64,000 bases of DNA from Oceanirhabdus sp. W0125-5 (GCF_027938815.1 NZ_CP115913.1:4932001-4996000); one strand, 5' to 3'. Shown: positions 44,001 to 53,120, numbered from the stretch's first letter. Notes: generated from the letters alone by a model not told the origin. Made by a program: numbers and translations.

Positions 44001-45341
44001 TTATGACTGACTCCACTGAATAATGCACTTACTAAAATCCAGATTCTTTAAATCATCCTCATAGATTCTTACACTTAAGATTCCCTCTCCATTAAAATCT
44101 TCCCCTATTTGCATTAATAAAATCATTTCTGACATCAATTGAACTTTCAATTCTTCCTCTCCTGCTTGACAGTCCGTATATATTCCAAACAACTTTGATT
44201 TTTCAAACCCTGCAAATGGGTCCCATCCAAGTTCCTCTCCATCTTGAGCCCATTCTTCATCATACCTTTCATTTATATTTTCTTCTTCAGTATATATATC
44301 TTTAATTAAGTTACCTGAGTAAAACCATTCTCCGTGTTCTTTTACTACTCTTTTCAATTCACTGACTTCACAATCACTATATATGACTTTACCAGTATCA
44401 CCATATCCACCAACGAATACATATAAAAAACCTTCTTTAGGTAAGTACTCATTAAAGTAATAGTCCTTAAACTCACTTAAGTTAATCTGAGCTGCGAAAA
44501 ACAACCCTTCTGGATATTTTATATCTTCAGGTAGATCAACCACTGGACCACCAATCCTTGACTTCCCAAGTGGAATATCTACTTCCTCATATCCTACAAC
44601 TGTATCTCTATGATAATACTGCTTTGGACAATATCCTACTTGTTCTGGAGTGAATCTTATGTATTTATAATCCTTTTCTATACTTTTAAGTAGCTCATCC
44701 TTAACCGCTATTTTACATTCATTAAAAGACTCTGCTGGAATCTCTTTTAATGAAAACTTAATTGTATCTTCAGTGTTTTTTTTGTACAGAATTTCAAACT
44801 GAACATTATTAATAGAATCAAAATTAAATTCATCATTAATTTCAATTCTTTGTATAACACACTCTTTATTAATGAAATCTTTTGGCACTCTATTTTTATC
44901 CTTATAAAATTTTAATAACACAGTCTCGTCAATATTATAATTATAAAAACTATACTTGTACGATTGTGAGTAATTTTTTATTTTTATATCATCTATACTT
45001 AAACCTTTTATGAAAACTTCTGGACTAATAGTTTTATTTTCTACATAATGCTTAATGATTAAATCCATATATATTTTTTCATTTTCTCTAAATACAGATA
45101 AAAGATGCATTCTGTTATCTTCTACTAATGGAACATATTGTTTAAATACCATTTCCTTCTCACCCTCAAACTCAATATTCTCTGATTTTTTCTCAGTAAT
45201 CTCATCTTCTTTTTTCCCTATACTGTTCATATCTTTACTGTTTATATCTTTACTGTTTATATCTTTACTTTCATATGAAGAACATCCTATCATGATTAAA
45301 GATATTATTATGATAATTACTATATTTAATTTTATCTTCAT
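44001..45341 (-). CDS. Lipoprotein with C-terminal DUF1963 domain
   Basis: The protein has 446 aa with a lipobox LIMIGC at about 15-20. A linker with three near-identical repeats (SKDINSKDINSKDMNS) follows, then a middle module shared with the neighbouring 45354 protein (VLLKFYKDKNRVPKDF). The C-terminus is a DUF1963/YwqG-like domain (about 240-446; SRIGGPVVDLPEDIKYPEG, FFAAQINLSEF, WDPFAGFEKSKLFGIYTDCQ). DUF1963 proteins are of unknown function and usually cytosolic, so a surface-anchored form is notable. AGAGGT precedes ATG 45341. 12 bp after the upstream gene. Confidence 0.7.
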   Translation of the reverse strand: MKIKLNIVIIIIISLIMIGCSSYESKDINSKDINSKDMNSIGKKEDEITEKKSENIEFEGEKEMVFKQYVPLVEDNRMHLLSVFRENEKIYMDLIIKHYVENKTISPEVFIKGLSIDDIKIKNYSQSYKYSFYNYNIDETVLLKFYKDKNRVPKDFINKECVIQRIEINDEFNFDSINNVQFEILYKKNTEDTIKFSLKEIPAESFNECKIAVKDELLKSIEKDYKYIRFTPEQVGYCPKQYYHRDTVVGYEEVDIPLGKSRIGGPVVDLPEDIKYPEGLFFAAQINLSEFKDYYFNEYLPKEGFLYVFVGGYGDTGKVIYSDCEVSELKRVVKEHGEWFYSGNLIKDIYTEEENINERYDEEWAQDGEELGWDPFAGFEKSKLFGIYTDCQAGEEELKVQLMSEMILLMQIGEDFNGEGILSVRIYEDDLKNLDFSKCIIQWSQS

Positions 45342-45353
45342 ATTATATTACCT

Positions 45354-46748
45354 CTATCCCTGTTTATTTCGAATATTCAAGTTACTTATACAAGGTACTG
45401 GTGTTTCATTTAGCATAAATTTAACAGTTTTCTCTTCTGGTATTTTAGTCATATATAATAATTCAACTTCCATTTCTTCTTCCCTTATTTCAGTAACTTC
45501 CTTTAATACTGATGTTCTTACCTTATGTCCATTTATACCTTCATGCTTTGATGGCATAATTATCCACCCTCTAGAACTAGTTGCAATTGGTTCAAACTTA
45601 TCATTCATTTCATTAAGTTTACTTATTTCTTTTTGAACTGGCAAATCTAAGAAGGTTTTTAAATGAAATGTTGGCTGAATATTTTCATGGGGAATTTCAT
45701 AGGTCATTGCAAGTAGTTTTGTCCCCTCTTTTATTACCTTTCTCATATGTATTTTTAACTCCTCAGTTAAACCTTCAAAAGGATCCTGAAGCTCCAAGGA
45801 ATCAATATATATCCTATGATTCCCATTATCTATTGGGTTAAAATATTCAATAAACTTTCCCTTATCATATTTTCCTAAAGTAAGAGTAAACGATTCTTCA
45901 ACAGGATAATTTTCTCTTTTTTCACTAAGACTTAGTTCTATACTTATTATAGATTCATTAATTGTGAAATTTTCCATCTCCACTCTTAATATACAACAAT
46001 CTTTATCAATAAACTTCTGTGGAATTCTATTTCGGTCATTATAATATTTAAATAACATCCTTTGATAAATATCTTTATTTTTACTCTCTTCTTTATAATG
46101 TACCTTATAGCTGCTTGAATAACCTTTGGTTCTCATATCATTGATAGTCAGTATCCTCATTTCAACTGCTGGCACATTATGAATAGATTCTATTTTAAAA
46201 TTCTCTTTGTGGAAGTCTTTACGATTTCTCTTTATTTCATTCAAAATATTTTTACTAGTAGTAATCATCTTCTCACTACCAAGTGTACAATATGTAACTT
46301 CTTCATTGGAATCTGTAATAAAATCCATATATAAATTATCTTTGTCTTTACTTAAGGCTAATATATGTATCCTATCATCCTGGCCCTCAAATACATTTCT
46401 TGGGTTTATTATTTCACCTGAGATAAAATTACCTAATACAATATATCTATTATGCTCTAAAGTAGGCTTCTCCTCCCCCTTATTAAGCACTATTACTTCT
46501 TCACATTCTTCTTTACTGTTTTTATAACAAGAGTATATCTCTATCACTGTTTCATCATCTGTAAGTTCATATTCTAATAAATCCCAAAACCAACTAATAT
46601 CTTTTTCACTTGAAAAAACAACTTTGTAAACATATCTATTTTTGAATTTCATTCTTAATTCTTTACTCATCCTATTTATCTGCTCTAAAGGAAAATACTC
46701 TACATTCCTGATTCCTCTTTTAGCTGCTACATAATGTTCTAAAATCAT
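45354..46748 (-). CDS. Hypothetical protein sharing a module with the downstream DUF1963 lipoprotein
   Basis: The protein has 464 aa with no signal peptide. It has an N-terminal alpha-beta region (about 1-115), a short stretch similar to the lipoprotein (DRIHILALSKDKDNLYMDFI), then the shared module GYSSSYKVHYK ... MLFKYYNDRNRIPQKFIDKD, CCILRVEMEN. No known domain recognised. AAGGGAT precedes ATG 46748. First gene of a two-gene operon. The shared module suggests that the pair arose by duplication, one product cytosolic and one anchored outside. Confidence 0.55.
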   Translation of the reverse strand: MILEHYVAAKRGIRNVEYFPLEQINRMSKELRMKFKNRYVYKVVFSSEKDISWFWDLLEYELTDDETVIEIYSCYKNSKEECEEVIVLNKGEEKPTLEHNRYIVLGNFISGEIINPRNVFEGQDDRIHILALSKDKDNLYMDFITDSNEEVTYCTLGSEKMITTSKNILNEIKRNRKDFHKENFKIESIHNVPAVEMRILTINDMRTKGYSSSYKVHYKEESKNKDIYQRMLFKYYNDRNRIPQKFIDKDCCILRVEMENFTINESIISIELSLSEKRENYPVEESFTLTLGKYDKGKFIEYFNPIDNGNHRIYIDSLELQDPFEGLTEELKIHMRKVIKEGTKLLAMTYEIPHENIQPTFHLKTFLDLPVQKEISKLNEMNDKFEPIATSSRGWIIMPSKHEGINGHKVRTSVLKEVTEIREEEMEVELLYMTKIPEEKTVKFMLNETPVPCISNLNIRNKQG

Positions 46749-47073
46749 TTCATCATCCCTTATCTTTTACTGAATTACTTTACTATTATAGCATGATTTA
46801 CCATTTTAAATTCCCCCTATATTTGTTAAATATTTTAAGTTACATTATTACAATCAATTACAGCAAAATTAAGTAAAAAGACAACCTTCTAATACTCAAT
46901 TTTTATTTTACATATTATAGTATCCAACATTAATATGTAATTAATTCTGCTTAAAATATTTAACTTAACCTCTTCCCCACTTAATTTTTGTAACATTAGT
47001 ATTCTTTTTACCTTATAACAGTAAATAATTAACCACTAATAAATGTAATATTTCAAAGGTGTATTAAATCCTT

Positions 47074-47145
47074 TTTCTTACATTTGTGTTATATTTCTTA
47101 CATTTTAGATATATTTATTTACTTTTTCTTCTATTTTAGTATAAT
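47074..47145 (+). promoter_or_regulatory. Promoter of the small secreted peptide with 20-bp-period direct repeats
   Basis: TTTCTTACATTT occurs twice, exactly 20 bp apart (47074-47085 and 47094-47105). A -10 TATAAT lies at 47140-47145 with a poor -35 near 47117. Such spaced repeats in front of a weak -35 are typical of LytTR/AgrA-type activation. The rest of the 450-bp gap 46749-47200 is AT-rich without another gene. Confidence 0.5.
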
Positions 47146-47200
47146 AAATATATAAATATATATTTATATCTAAATTTGTTATTAATTGGAGGGAAAAGTT

Positions 47201-47419
47201 ATGAAGAAAAATTTCAAAAAAGTTTTAGGTGGATTATTTTTATCATTAATGGTGGCAATGGTTCCAGTTGCAAATGCTGTGGCACAAGATGATGCAGGTG
47301 AAGGTGGCGGAAGTGGTCATGTCCACAACTATAAAAAGCACACGATTAGATATAATGATCCAGATTACGGATATTATTATGTAACTTATTATGAGTGCAG
47401 CTGCGGTGCTACAAAATAA
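47201..47419 (+). CDS. Small secreted His/Cys peptide
   Basis: A 72-aa precursor with signal peptide about 1-28 (KKNFKKVLGG, hydrophobic core, NAVA cleavage). The mature part is about 43 aa: an acidic/Gly start (QDDAGEGGGSG), HVHNYKKH, a Tyr-rich centre and a C-terminal ECSCGATK. The His and Cys residues could bind a metal, or the peptide could be a signal or bacteriocin-like product. No processing or immunity genes are adjacent. ATG 47201 has TTGGAGGG 7 nt upstream. The direct repeats at 47074-47105 suggest LytTR-type control. Confidence 0.65.
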   Translation: MKKNFKKVLGGLFLSLMVAMVPVANAVAQDDAGEGGGSGHVHNYKKHTIRYNDPDYGYYYVTYYECSCGATK

Positions 47420-47430
47420 TTATTCTTATA

Positions 47431-47467
47431 AAAAGGACAAGCGTCTATTATTAGACCTTGTCCTTTT
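47431..47467 (+). terminator. Terminator of the small secreted peptide
   Basis: AAAAGGACAAG / CTTGTCCTTTT stem (47431-47441 / 47457-47467) with an inner GTCTA/TAGAC hairpin (47443-47456). Confidence 0.88.
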
Positions 47468-47551
47468 AAACTTCAACTTATATTTTATAAATTTAATTGT
47501 TATTATCAAAATTCCCCCTCATTTCATATGATAATATATGAATTCGAATTC

Positions 47552-47581
47552 GGAGGTGTATCCAGTTTACTGGACTATATG
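47552..47581 (+). promoter_or_regulatory. Ribosome binding site separated from ATG by a 6-bp hairpin
   Basis: GGAGGTG (47552-47558) is 22 nt from ATG 47579, too far for normal initiation. Between them TCCAGT-tt-ACTGGA (47561-47574) can fold, which would bring the site close to the start. Confidence 0.45.
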
Positions 47582-48592
47582 AAAAATTTTAAAAAGGTTA
47601 TCGCTCTATTTGCAGTTATCATGCTATTCACTTTATCACTAAGCGGTTGTAAAAAGAACAAAGATGATAAGCTAGTTACTGTTAGATTAAATGAAGTTGT
47701 ACGTTCTCTTTTCTATGCTCCTATGTATGTTGCAATAAATGAAGGTTTCTTTGAAGAAGAAGGTATTGAAATTGATTTATCTACTGGACAGGGAGCAGAC
47801 AAAACAATGCAACAAGTACTAAGCGGGAATGCTGATATAGGATTTAGTGGACCTGAGCAAATAATCTACATTTACAATCAGGGAAGAGATGATTATCCTA
47901 TAGTATTTGCTCAATTAACTCAAAGAGATGGTTCATTCCTAGTTGGTAATAAAGAAGAAAAGAATTTTGACTGGAAATCTTTAAAAGGGAAAACTGTTAT
48001 AGGTGGACGTCCTGGTGGAGTACCTGAAATGACATTTGAGTATGTATTAAAGAAAAACGGATTAGATCCTAAAGAGGATTTAGAAATCATAACAAACATA
48101 GCTTTTACTGCTACTGCTGGTGCTTTTAAAAGTGGAACAGGAGAATATGTAACATTATTTGAACCAACCGCTACTACTCTAGTTGAAGATGGTTCTGGAC
48201 ATATTGTTGCATCAATTGGAGATAGTGCAGGACCAATACCATATACATGCTACTTTGCTACTAAATCATATATGGAAAAGAATCCTGAAATCATTGAAAA
48301 ATTTACAAGAGCAATTTATAAAGGTCAACTTTGGGTTCAAGAACATTCAGAAGATAAAATTGCTGATAAGATAGCTTCATTCTTTCCAGGTATAGATAAG
48401 GAAATATTGACTAAATCTATAAGAAGCTACAAAGATATTAATGCTTATGCTGATACCCCAGTAATGACTGAAGAATCACTTGATAGACTTATGGATATTA
48501 TTGAATCCTATGACAATAATTTAATGCCTCAAAGACCAGAGTTTAATATTATTGTTGATAATAGCTATAGTGAAAAGGTTATAGATGAATAA
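47579..48592 (+). CDS. ABC transporter substrate-binding lipoprotein (NMT1/SsuA/ThiY-like)
   Basis: A 337-aa lipoprotein with lipobox LSLSGC (Cys24). NMT1/ThiY-like fold: LFYAPMYVAINEGFFEEEGIEIDL (about 45-68), QQVLSGNADIGFSGPEQ, GKTVIGGRPGGVPEMTFEYVL. Relatives bind thiamine precursors, sulfonates, riboflavin or nitrate-like ligands; the motif set does not settle which. The frame extends to an ATG at 47528, but ATG 47579 gives a proper lipoprotein signal. It works with the ATPase and permease encoded at 48810-50385, after a terminator and a hairpin. Confidence 0.85.
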   Translation: MKNFKKVIALFAVIMLFTLSLSGCKKNKDDKLVTVRLNEVVRSLFYAPMYVAINEGFFEEEGIEIDLSTGQGADKTMQQVLSGNADIGFSGPEQIIYIYNQGRDDYPIVFAQLTQRDGSFLVGNKEEKNFDWKSLKGKTVIGGRPGGVPEMTFEYVLKKNGLDPKEDLEIITNIAFTATAGAFKSGTGEYVTLFEPTATTLVEDGSGHIVASIGDSAGPIPYTCYFATKSYMEKNPEIIEKFTRAIYKGQLWVQEHSEDKIADKIASFFPGIDKEILTKSIRSYKDINAYADTPVMTEESLDRLMDIIESYDNNLMPQRPEFNIIVDNSYSEKVIDE

Positions 48593-48601
48593 ACAACCAT
48601 C

Positions 48602-48640
48602 AAGGTATGAAATTACGTATTGTAATTCCATACCTTTTTT
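48602..48640 (+). terminator. Terminator after the binding-protein gene
   Basis: 15-bp stem with one mismatch (48602-48616 / 48622-48636) and TTTTTT. Partial read-through would give more binding protein than ATPase and permease. Confidence 0.85.
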
Positions 48641-48736
48641 ATATGCTCCTTTCATTGATTAATCTTAAAATGTCTCAAAATTACTTCTCCAGCATATTGT
48701 ATAAATATGAAGATTTTGAAAGTTATTTAATTAATA

Positions 48737-48783
48737 TATAGAGAATCCAGTATAACATAATTTATACTATGGATTCTCTATAC
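48737..48783. repeat. Hairpin repeat related to 9496-9628
   Basis: TATAGAGAATCC + AGTATAA (48737-48755) pairs with TTATACT + at + GGATTCTCTATA (48762-48782), a 19-bp stem with a 2-nt bulge. The right 22 bp (48762-48783) are identical to 9607-9628. It lies 27 bp upstream of the ATPase start and could influence its expression. Confidence 0.6.
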
Positions 48784-48809
48784 CTATTAATAATCTGGGA
48801 GTGAAAAAC

Positions 48810-49592
48810 TTGAATCTATTAAAACTAAACAATATAGATAAAATATTTTTTAATAAAGAATCTGAAAATCTGGTCTTAAAAGATATTACTTTTGAAGCTA
48901 AAAATCAGGATTTTATTGCTATAGTTGGTCCATCTGGATGTGGTAAGTCTACAATATTAAATATCATTGCTGGATTACTCCATCCAACTTTCGGAAATAC
49001 CTATTTGGATAATGAAGAAATAACAAAATGCAATAATAAAATTGCTTATATGTTTCAAAAGGATCATCTCTTTCCCTGGTTAACAGTTTGGGATAATGTA
49101 ACCTTAGGCTTAAAAATTCAAAAGAAATACAATAAATCTAACATTCAATTTATTGAAACTCTTCTTAATAAATATGATTTAATTGATAAAAAATCTTATT
49201 ATCCAAATGAAATATCTGGAGGAATGAAACAAAAAGTAGCTTTAATTAGAACCTTATCTTTAAACCCTGAACTCCTTTTATTAGATGAGCCTTTTTCTGC
49301 ACTTGATTATCAAACTAGGCTTAATATTGGAGATGAGGTTTACCAAATAATAAAAGAAGAAAAGAAAACGGCTATAATAGTTACTCATGATATTCCTGAA
49401 GCAATTTCTCTAAGTAATAAAGTTCTTGTTCTTTCAAAAAATCCTGCAACCATAATGGCCTCAATAGAAATTAAGTTTCCTGATGAATATCAGAATCCAT
49501 TAAAAAGAAGAAAAGCCCCTATGTTTGGCTCTTACTTCGAAAGAATATGGGAGGTGTTAGAGGATGAAAAATCAGCCAGCAACAACTCATAA
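48810..49592 (+). CDS. ABC transporter ATPase (SsuB/TauB/ThiZ-type)
   Basis: The protein has 260 aa: Walker A GPSGCGKST (about 40), Q-loop MFQKDHLFPWLTVWDN, signature ISGGMKQK, Walker B LLLLDEPFSALD, H-loop VTHD. It powers the importer with the permease encoded next (29-bp overlap). TTG 48810 is chosen because GGGAG lies 8 nt upstream; GTG 48801 would abut that site. Confidence 0.92.
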   Translation: MNLLKLNNIDKIFFNKESENLVLKDITFEAKNQDFIAIVGPSGCGKSTILNIIAGLLHPTFGNTYLDNEEITKCNNKIAYMFQKDHLFPWLTVWDNVTLGLKIQKKYNKSNIQFIETLLNKYDLIDKKSYYPNEISGGMKQKVALIRTLSLNPELLLLDEPFSALDYQTRLNIGDEVYQIIKEEKKTAIIVTHDIPEAISLSNKVLVLSKNPATIMASIEIKFPDEYQNPLKRRKAPMFGSYFERIWEVLEDEKSASNNS

Positions 49593-50385
49593 AGAATTTT
49601 TAGATAGAGAAAAGAAAGAAGGGAGAAAAATTACTCTGTGGCGAATTGGTATTCTAATTGTCATATTTATTCTATGGGAGATTTTTAGTCAACTTAAAAT
49701 AATAGATCCATTTTTAACAAGTTCTCCATCTAGAATGTTTAAAACTCTCCTCACATTATATAAAGATGGTAATTTAATACATCATATTTTAATAACTACT
49801 GGTGAAACAATTTTAGGATTTATATTAGGAACCCTTCTTGGTACAATAATTGCATCAATTTTATGGTGGTTCAAACGGGTGAATAAGATTTTAGAACCAT
49901 ACATTATAGTATTAAATGCTCTTCCAAAAGTAGCTTTAGCACCAATAATAATCTTCTGGGTTGGTAATGGTATTAAAGCAATATTAGTTGTAGCACTTCT
50001 TATTTCAATAATAATAACAATAATAACAATGCTTAATGGCTTCAATACTGTTGACGAAGATAAAATAAAGCTCATGAAAACCTTCGGTGCAACAAAGTTT
50101 CAAATTCTCATTAACTTAATAATACCTGCAAATATAAGTACCTTGCTTACAGCTCTACAGCTAAACGTAGGTTTATCTTGGGTCGGTGTAATCATAGGTG
50201 AATTTTTAGTTGCTAAGAGTGGACTAGGTTTCTTGATTGTTTATGGTGGTCAAATTTCTCAGCTTGATATGGTAATGCTCAGTATAATAATTTTAGCTTT
50301 GATAGCTTTTATTATGTATAAAATTATTGATTATATTAAAAAAAATATACTCTCTAAGAAATTTAAAATACATGAGAATAATTAA
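49564..50385 (+). CDS. ABC transporter permease (SsuC/TauC/ThiX-type)
   Basis: The protein has 273 aa with six TM helices. The BPD_transp_1 domain includes the EAA-type loop KLMKTFGATKFQILINLIIPANI (about 160-182). GGAGG lies 9 nt upstream of ATG 49564, inside the ATPase gene. It completes the binding protein-ATPase-permease importer. Confidence 0.92.
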   Translation: MKNQPATTHKEFLDREKKEGRKITLWRIGILIVIFILWEIFSQLKIIDPFLTSSPSRMFKTLLTLYKDGNLIHHILITTGETILGFILGTLLGTIIASILWWFKRVNKILEPYIIVLNALPKVALAPIIIFWVGNGIKAILVVALLISIIITIITMLNGFNTVDEDKIKLMKTFGATKFQILINLIIPANISTLLTALQLNVGLSWVGVIIGEFLVAKSGLGFLIVYGGQISQLDMVMLSIIILALIAFIMYKIIDYIKKNILSKKFKIHENN

Positions 50386-50388
50386 TAT

Positions 50389-50430
50389 GGTGACAGTCAC
50401 CTGTGGAATTTTCTACTGGGGACTGTCACC
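50389..50430. repeat. GGTGACAGTC palindrome (REP-like)
   Basis: GGTGACAGTC (50389-50398) and GACTGTCACC (50421-50430) form a 10-bp stem, and GTCACCTGT recurs after each arm. Short GC-rich elements of this gacagtcacc type are scattered in clostridial genomes. It lies right after the permease stop and may terminate or stabilise the mRNA. Confidence 0.6.
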
Positions 50431-50530
50431 TGTCGAATTTATACCCAATTTATTGTAATTATTTCCCAAATATTATATACTATTCCTATCCTAAAATTAT
50501 AAGTCATCTTTAATATAAGGGAGTGATTAT

Positions 50531-51760
50531 TTGATACATAGTACAAAAAAATTATTTATATTATTTATTATTGCTACAATTTGTTTTACAATTATTGGGT
50601 GTAATGAAAATAAGGAACTGTCTTCAAATGAAAAACTTGAGAAAAAAATATCTCTTTATAAAAACACAAATGAAAAAATAAAAGAAGACTTCAAAAAAAA
50701 TTCCATGGAGGTTGGTCCTTGGAATATAATATACTGCAATGATAATAAGCTAATATTCAATAACTATAAGTATGCTATAGGATACTCTACAAAAAAAAAT
50801 ATGGAAAGTATCTACAGTATAATAGATCTCAAAAATTTAGACTTACATCACGTTCAAGGCTCCATGATAAGTATGATTGATATTTCTCCAAATGGTGAAA
50901 AACTCACTGGAATCAACATTGAGTTTGGCGAAAAATCTGTTAATGATGTGCCTATATTTCTTATAGAGCTAATTGATGAAGATATTAGCGAATTAACTAT
51001 AGAAACAAAAGAAACTCTCGTTCCTCTAGCACTAAATTCCCAATATTATATTTTAAAGCATGATAACCTTATGATTGTAGATATTGCTACCAGTAAAGTT
51101 CAAAATGTACCTTACAGTGGATATAAAATTGAAAACACATTAATTCAAGATGATGGAGATATTTTTATACAAGATAGTCATAGTAACATATACCTTTTAT
51201 CAAAAAAAGAAAGCTATAAAGAGACAAAAACAGAATTAGTGGGTACTTTACTTGATACAATTGGAGAGAATTTAATTTGGCTTAATGAAGGAATCATTTA
51301 TAAAGGTAGCATCTCAAACTATAAAAAAATAAAAGATATAGGATTGGAAATGAACTTCATGATATGTAAAAATGGTAAAGCTATCTTTGAAAATGATAAT
51401 AAACCTTTAGTTTACAACCTTAAAACAAATACTAGTTCTTCATTCCCTCAGCCATTATCTGTTTCTCAATTTTATAATCTTCCAAATTCAGTATCACAAG
51501 ATATGGATAAATTCTTTACAAATTGTTGTTGTGACATACAACTGTTTTATTGTAAAGACAAAGAATACGGTGTTAACATAAAAGATTATTCAAAATCTCA
51601 CTTAAAAAAGAATTATTATATAAACTCAAATTGCATGTGGCTTGATAGTGAAAATATAATATATATTGCGCAAAAAGAAAATATACACACTTTAAATGGA
51701 CTAATGATTGTAAAATATGATATAGAAACAGGTGAGAATACAATCTTATTTGAGTTTTAG
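50531..51760 (+). CDS. Lipoprotein of unknown function
   Basis: The protein has 409 aa with a lipobox FTIIGC (Cys24). The remainder alternates short beta-strand-like blocks (GNLIWLNEGIIYKGSI-type), so a propeller is possible, but no WD or TolB motif is convincing. The start is a TTG at 50531 with GGGAG 7 nt upstream. It may be transcribed alone; a strong terminator follows at 51818. No partner recognised. Confidence 0.6.
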   Translation: MIHSTKKLFILFIIATICFTIIGCNENKELSSNEKLEKKISLYKNTNEKIKEDFKKNSMEVGPWNIIYCNDNKLIFNNYKYAIGYSTKKNMESIYSIIDLKNLDLHHVQGSMISMIDISPNGEKLTGINIEFGEKSVNDVPIFLIELIDEDISELTIETKETLVPLALNSQYYILKHDNLMIVDIATSKVQNVPYSGYKIENTLIQDDGDIFIQDSHSNIYLLSKKESYKETKTELVGTLLDTIGENLIWLNEGIIYKGSISNYKKIKDIGLEMNFMICKNGKAIFENDNKPLVYNLKTNTSSSFPQPLSVSQFYNLPNSVSQDMDKFFTNCCCDIQLFYCKDKEYGVNIKDYSKSHLKKNYYINSNCMWLDSENIIYIAQKENIHTLNGLMIVKYDIETGENTILFEF

Positions 51761-51817
51761 TAGGATTTTGTATTCTGTCCTTAAATTAATGAAGTTAAAT
51801 TCACCATATTTAATATA

Positions 51818-51870
51818 AAAAATGAAGATTTCAAAATTATTTAGATAATCATTTTGAAATCTTCATTTTT
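51818..51870. terminator. Very strong bidirectional terminator
   Basis: Perfect 20-bp stem (51818-51837 / 51851-51870) followed by T's, between the convergent lipoprotein and small membrane protein genes. Confidence 0.92.
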
Positions 51871-51918
51871 TTAAAATCTATCCTCTTCTATGTATTTATT
51901 TAATTGCCAATTCTATCT

Positions 51919-52131
51919 TTATTTATTAAACTTCGTTTTTATTCCTTCTAATAAATCAATTATTTTTGCCATACCCAAAATAATAAAGGCAACTACGAAA
52001 TATAAATATGAGTTCTGCATCCCCACTAAAATGGAATTATACTCAGTTTGTCCCAAAACTATTTGTACCCCACCAATAATAAAAGATAATGCTGAAAATC
52101 CAAGTAAAGCATTTCCTATTTTTGAGTTCAT
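51919..52131 (-). CDS. Small two-TM membrane protein
   Basis: The protein has 70 aa: TM helices about 8-28 and 40-60, then a short basic tail (LLEGIKTKFNK). Function unknown. AGGGGGAAATTTT precedes ATG 52131. It lies 26 bp downstream of the DUF554 gene and is probably co-transcribed. Confidence 0.6.
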   Translation of the reverse strand: MNSKIGNALLGFSALSFIIGGVQIVLGQTEYNSILVGMQNSYLYFVVAFIILGMAKIIDLLEGIKTKFNK

Positions 52132-52157
52132 AAAATTTCCCCCTACATCTTGATTTG

Positions 52158-52841
52158 TTATAACAATCCAACAATAATATGATAAATAACTGGTAAAAAT
52201 AATGCTGGCAGCATATTTCCTACCCTTACTTCTAGCATTTTTGTAACTTTAAGACCTATACATATCAAAAGAATACCACCCACACTATTAATATCATTAA
52301 GTATTACAGGAGTCATCAGAGGTTCAAAACTGCTTGCTAAAAAAGTTATAAGTCCTTGATAAATAAATACAGGTATAGCAGAAAAAACTACTCCTATTCC
52401 AAGAGTTGAGGCTAGTATTATTGAAACAATTCCATCAAGAACTGCTTTGGTATATAATATAGAATTATCTCCCATTGCTCCAGCCTGAATAGATGCTAAA
52501 ATAGCAAAAGAACCAGCGCAATACATTAGTGCAGCAGTCATAAATCCCGCTGAAAAACCTTTCCCTTTATCTCCTAGCTTTTTCTCTGCTTTTCCTGAAA
52601 GTGATTCCATTTTCCCCTCAATATTTACAACCTCACCAATTAAAGCTCCAAGTGCTAAACTTATAAGAATTAATAGAGGGTTATCCATTTTTATTGAAGA
52701 TTGAATACCTAGAACCACAATTGCAATCCCCAACCCCTTAAGAATTGTCTCACTATACTCTTCTTTAATCCTGTCACCAATCATAATCCCTAAAATACCA
52801 CCAAAAACTATTGCAATACTATTTGTAAATACACCTATCAA
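52158..52841 (-). CDS. DUF554 family membrane protein (YdfK-like)
   Basis: The protein has 227 aa with about seven TM helices. The N-terminal IGVFTNSIAIVFGGILGIMIG and mid-region AGSFAILASIQAGAMGDNSILYTKAVLDG (about 110-138) are DUF554 marks. A transport role is suspected for the family, not shown. The start is a TTG at 52841 with TAGGTG about 7 nt upstream. Confidence 0.85.
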   Translation of the reverse strand: MIGVFTNSIAIVFGGILGIMIGDRIKEEYSETILKGLGIAIVVLGIQSSIKMDNPLLILISLALGALIGEVVNIEGKMESLSGKAEKKLGDKGKGFSAGFMTAALMYCAGSFAILASIQAGAMGDNSILYTKAVLDGIVSIILASTLGIGVVFSAIPVFIYQGLITFLASSFEPLMTPVILNDINSVGGILLICIGLKVTKMLEVRVGNMLPALFLPVIYHIIVGLL

Positions 52842-52877
52842 TTGATTTCACCTACTTGTTAAAGACGTTCTTACTTC

Positions 52878-53024
52878 CTAATCTTCTAATTTTTTTAAAT
52901 CAGTTAGTCCATATGGAATAAATAATCCGAACAATGGATATGGACTTTTTGTTACGAAAATAGCCACCGAAACTGCCAATCCTGTTGCTACCCAAGCAAC
53001 TGCAACTACTGAATTCTTTTTCAT
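52878..53024 (-). CDS. Small membrane protein of 48 aa
   Basis: ATG 53024 has AGGAGGGG a few nt upstream. The product has one TM (VAVAWVATGLAVSVAIFVT), then PYPLFGLFIPYGLTDLKKLE. Function unknown. It lies 36 bp upstream of the DUF554 gene on the same strand, possibly the first gene of that operon. The strong ribosome binding site and clean signal-anchor pattern support a real gene. Confidence 0.6.
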   Translation of the reverse strand: MKKNSVVAVAWVATGLAVSVAIFVTKSPYPLFGLFIPYGLTDLKKLED

Positions 53025-53120
53025 ATAACCCCTCCTACTATTCTAATATTTAATTAGCCTTTAAAGTTTATACATTTATTTCTATTTTAACATATTTTTA
53101 AGAAGTAAAAAAAATAAAAG

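Noticed and set aside
45220-45265. CRISPR-like repeats
   Set aside because: The three 15-bp repeats are tandem coding repeats (SKDIN units) without spacers.
45055-45636. 193-codon plus-strand frame opposite the DUF1963 lipoprotein pair
   Set aside because: It spans the junction of two real leftward genes and looks like the complement of their codons.
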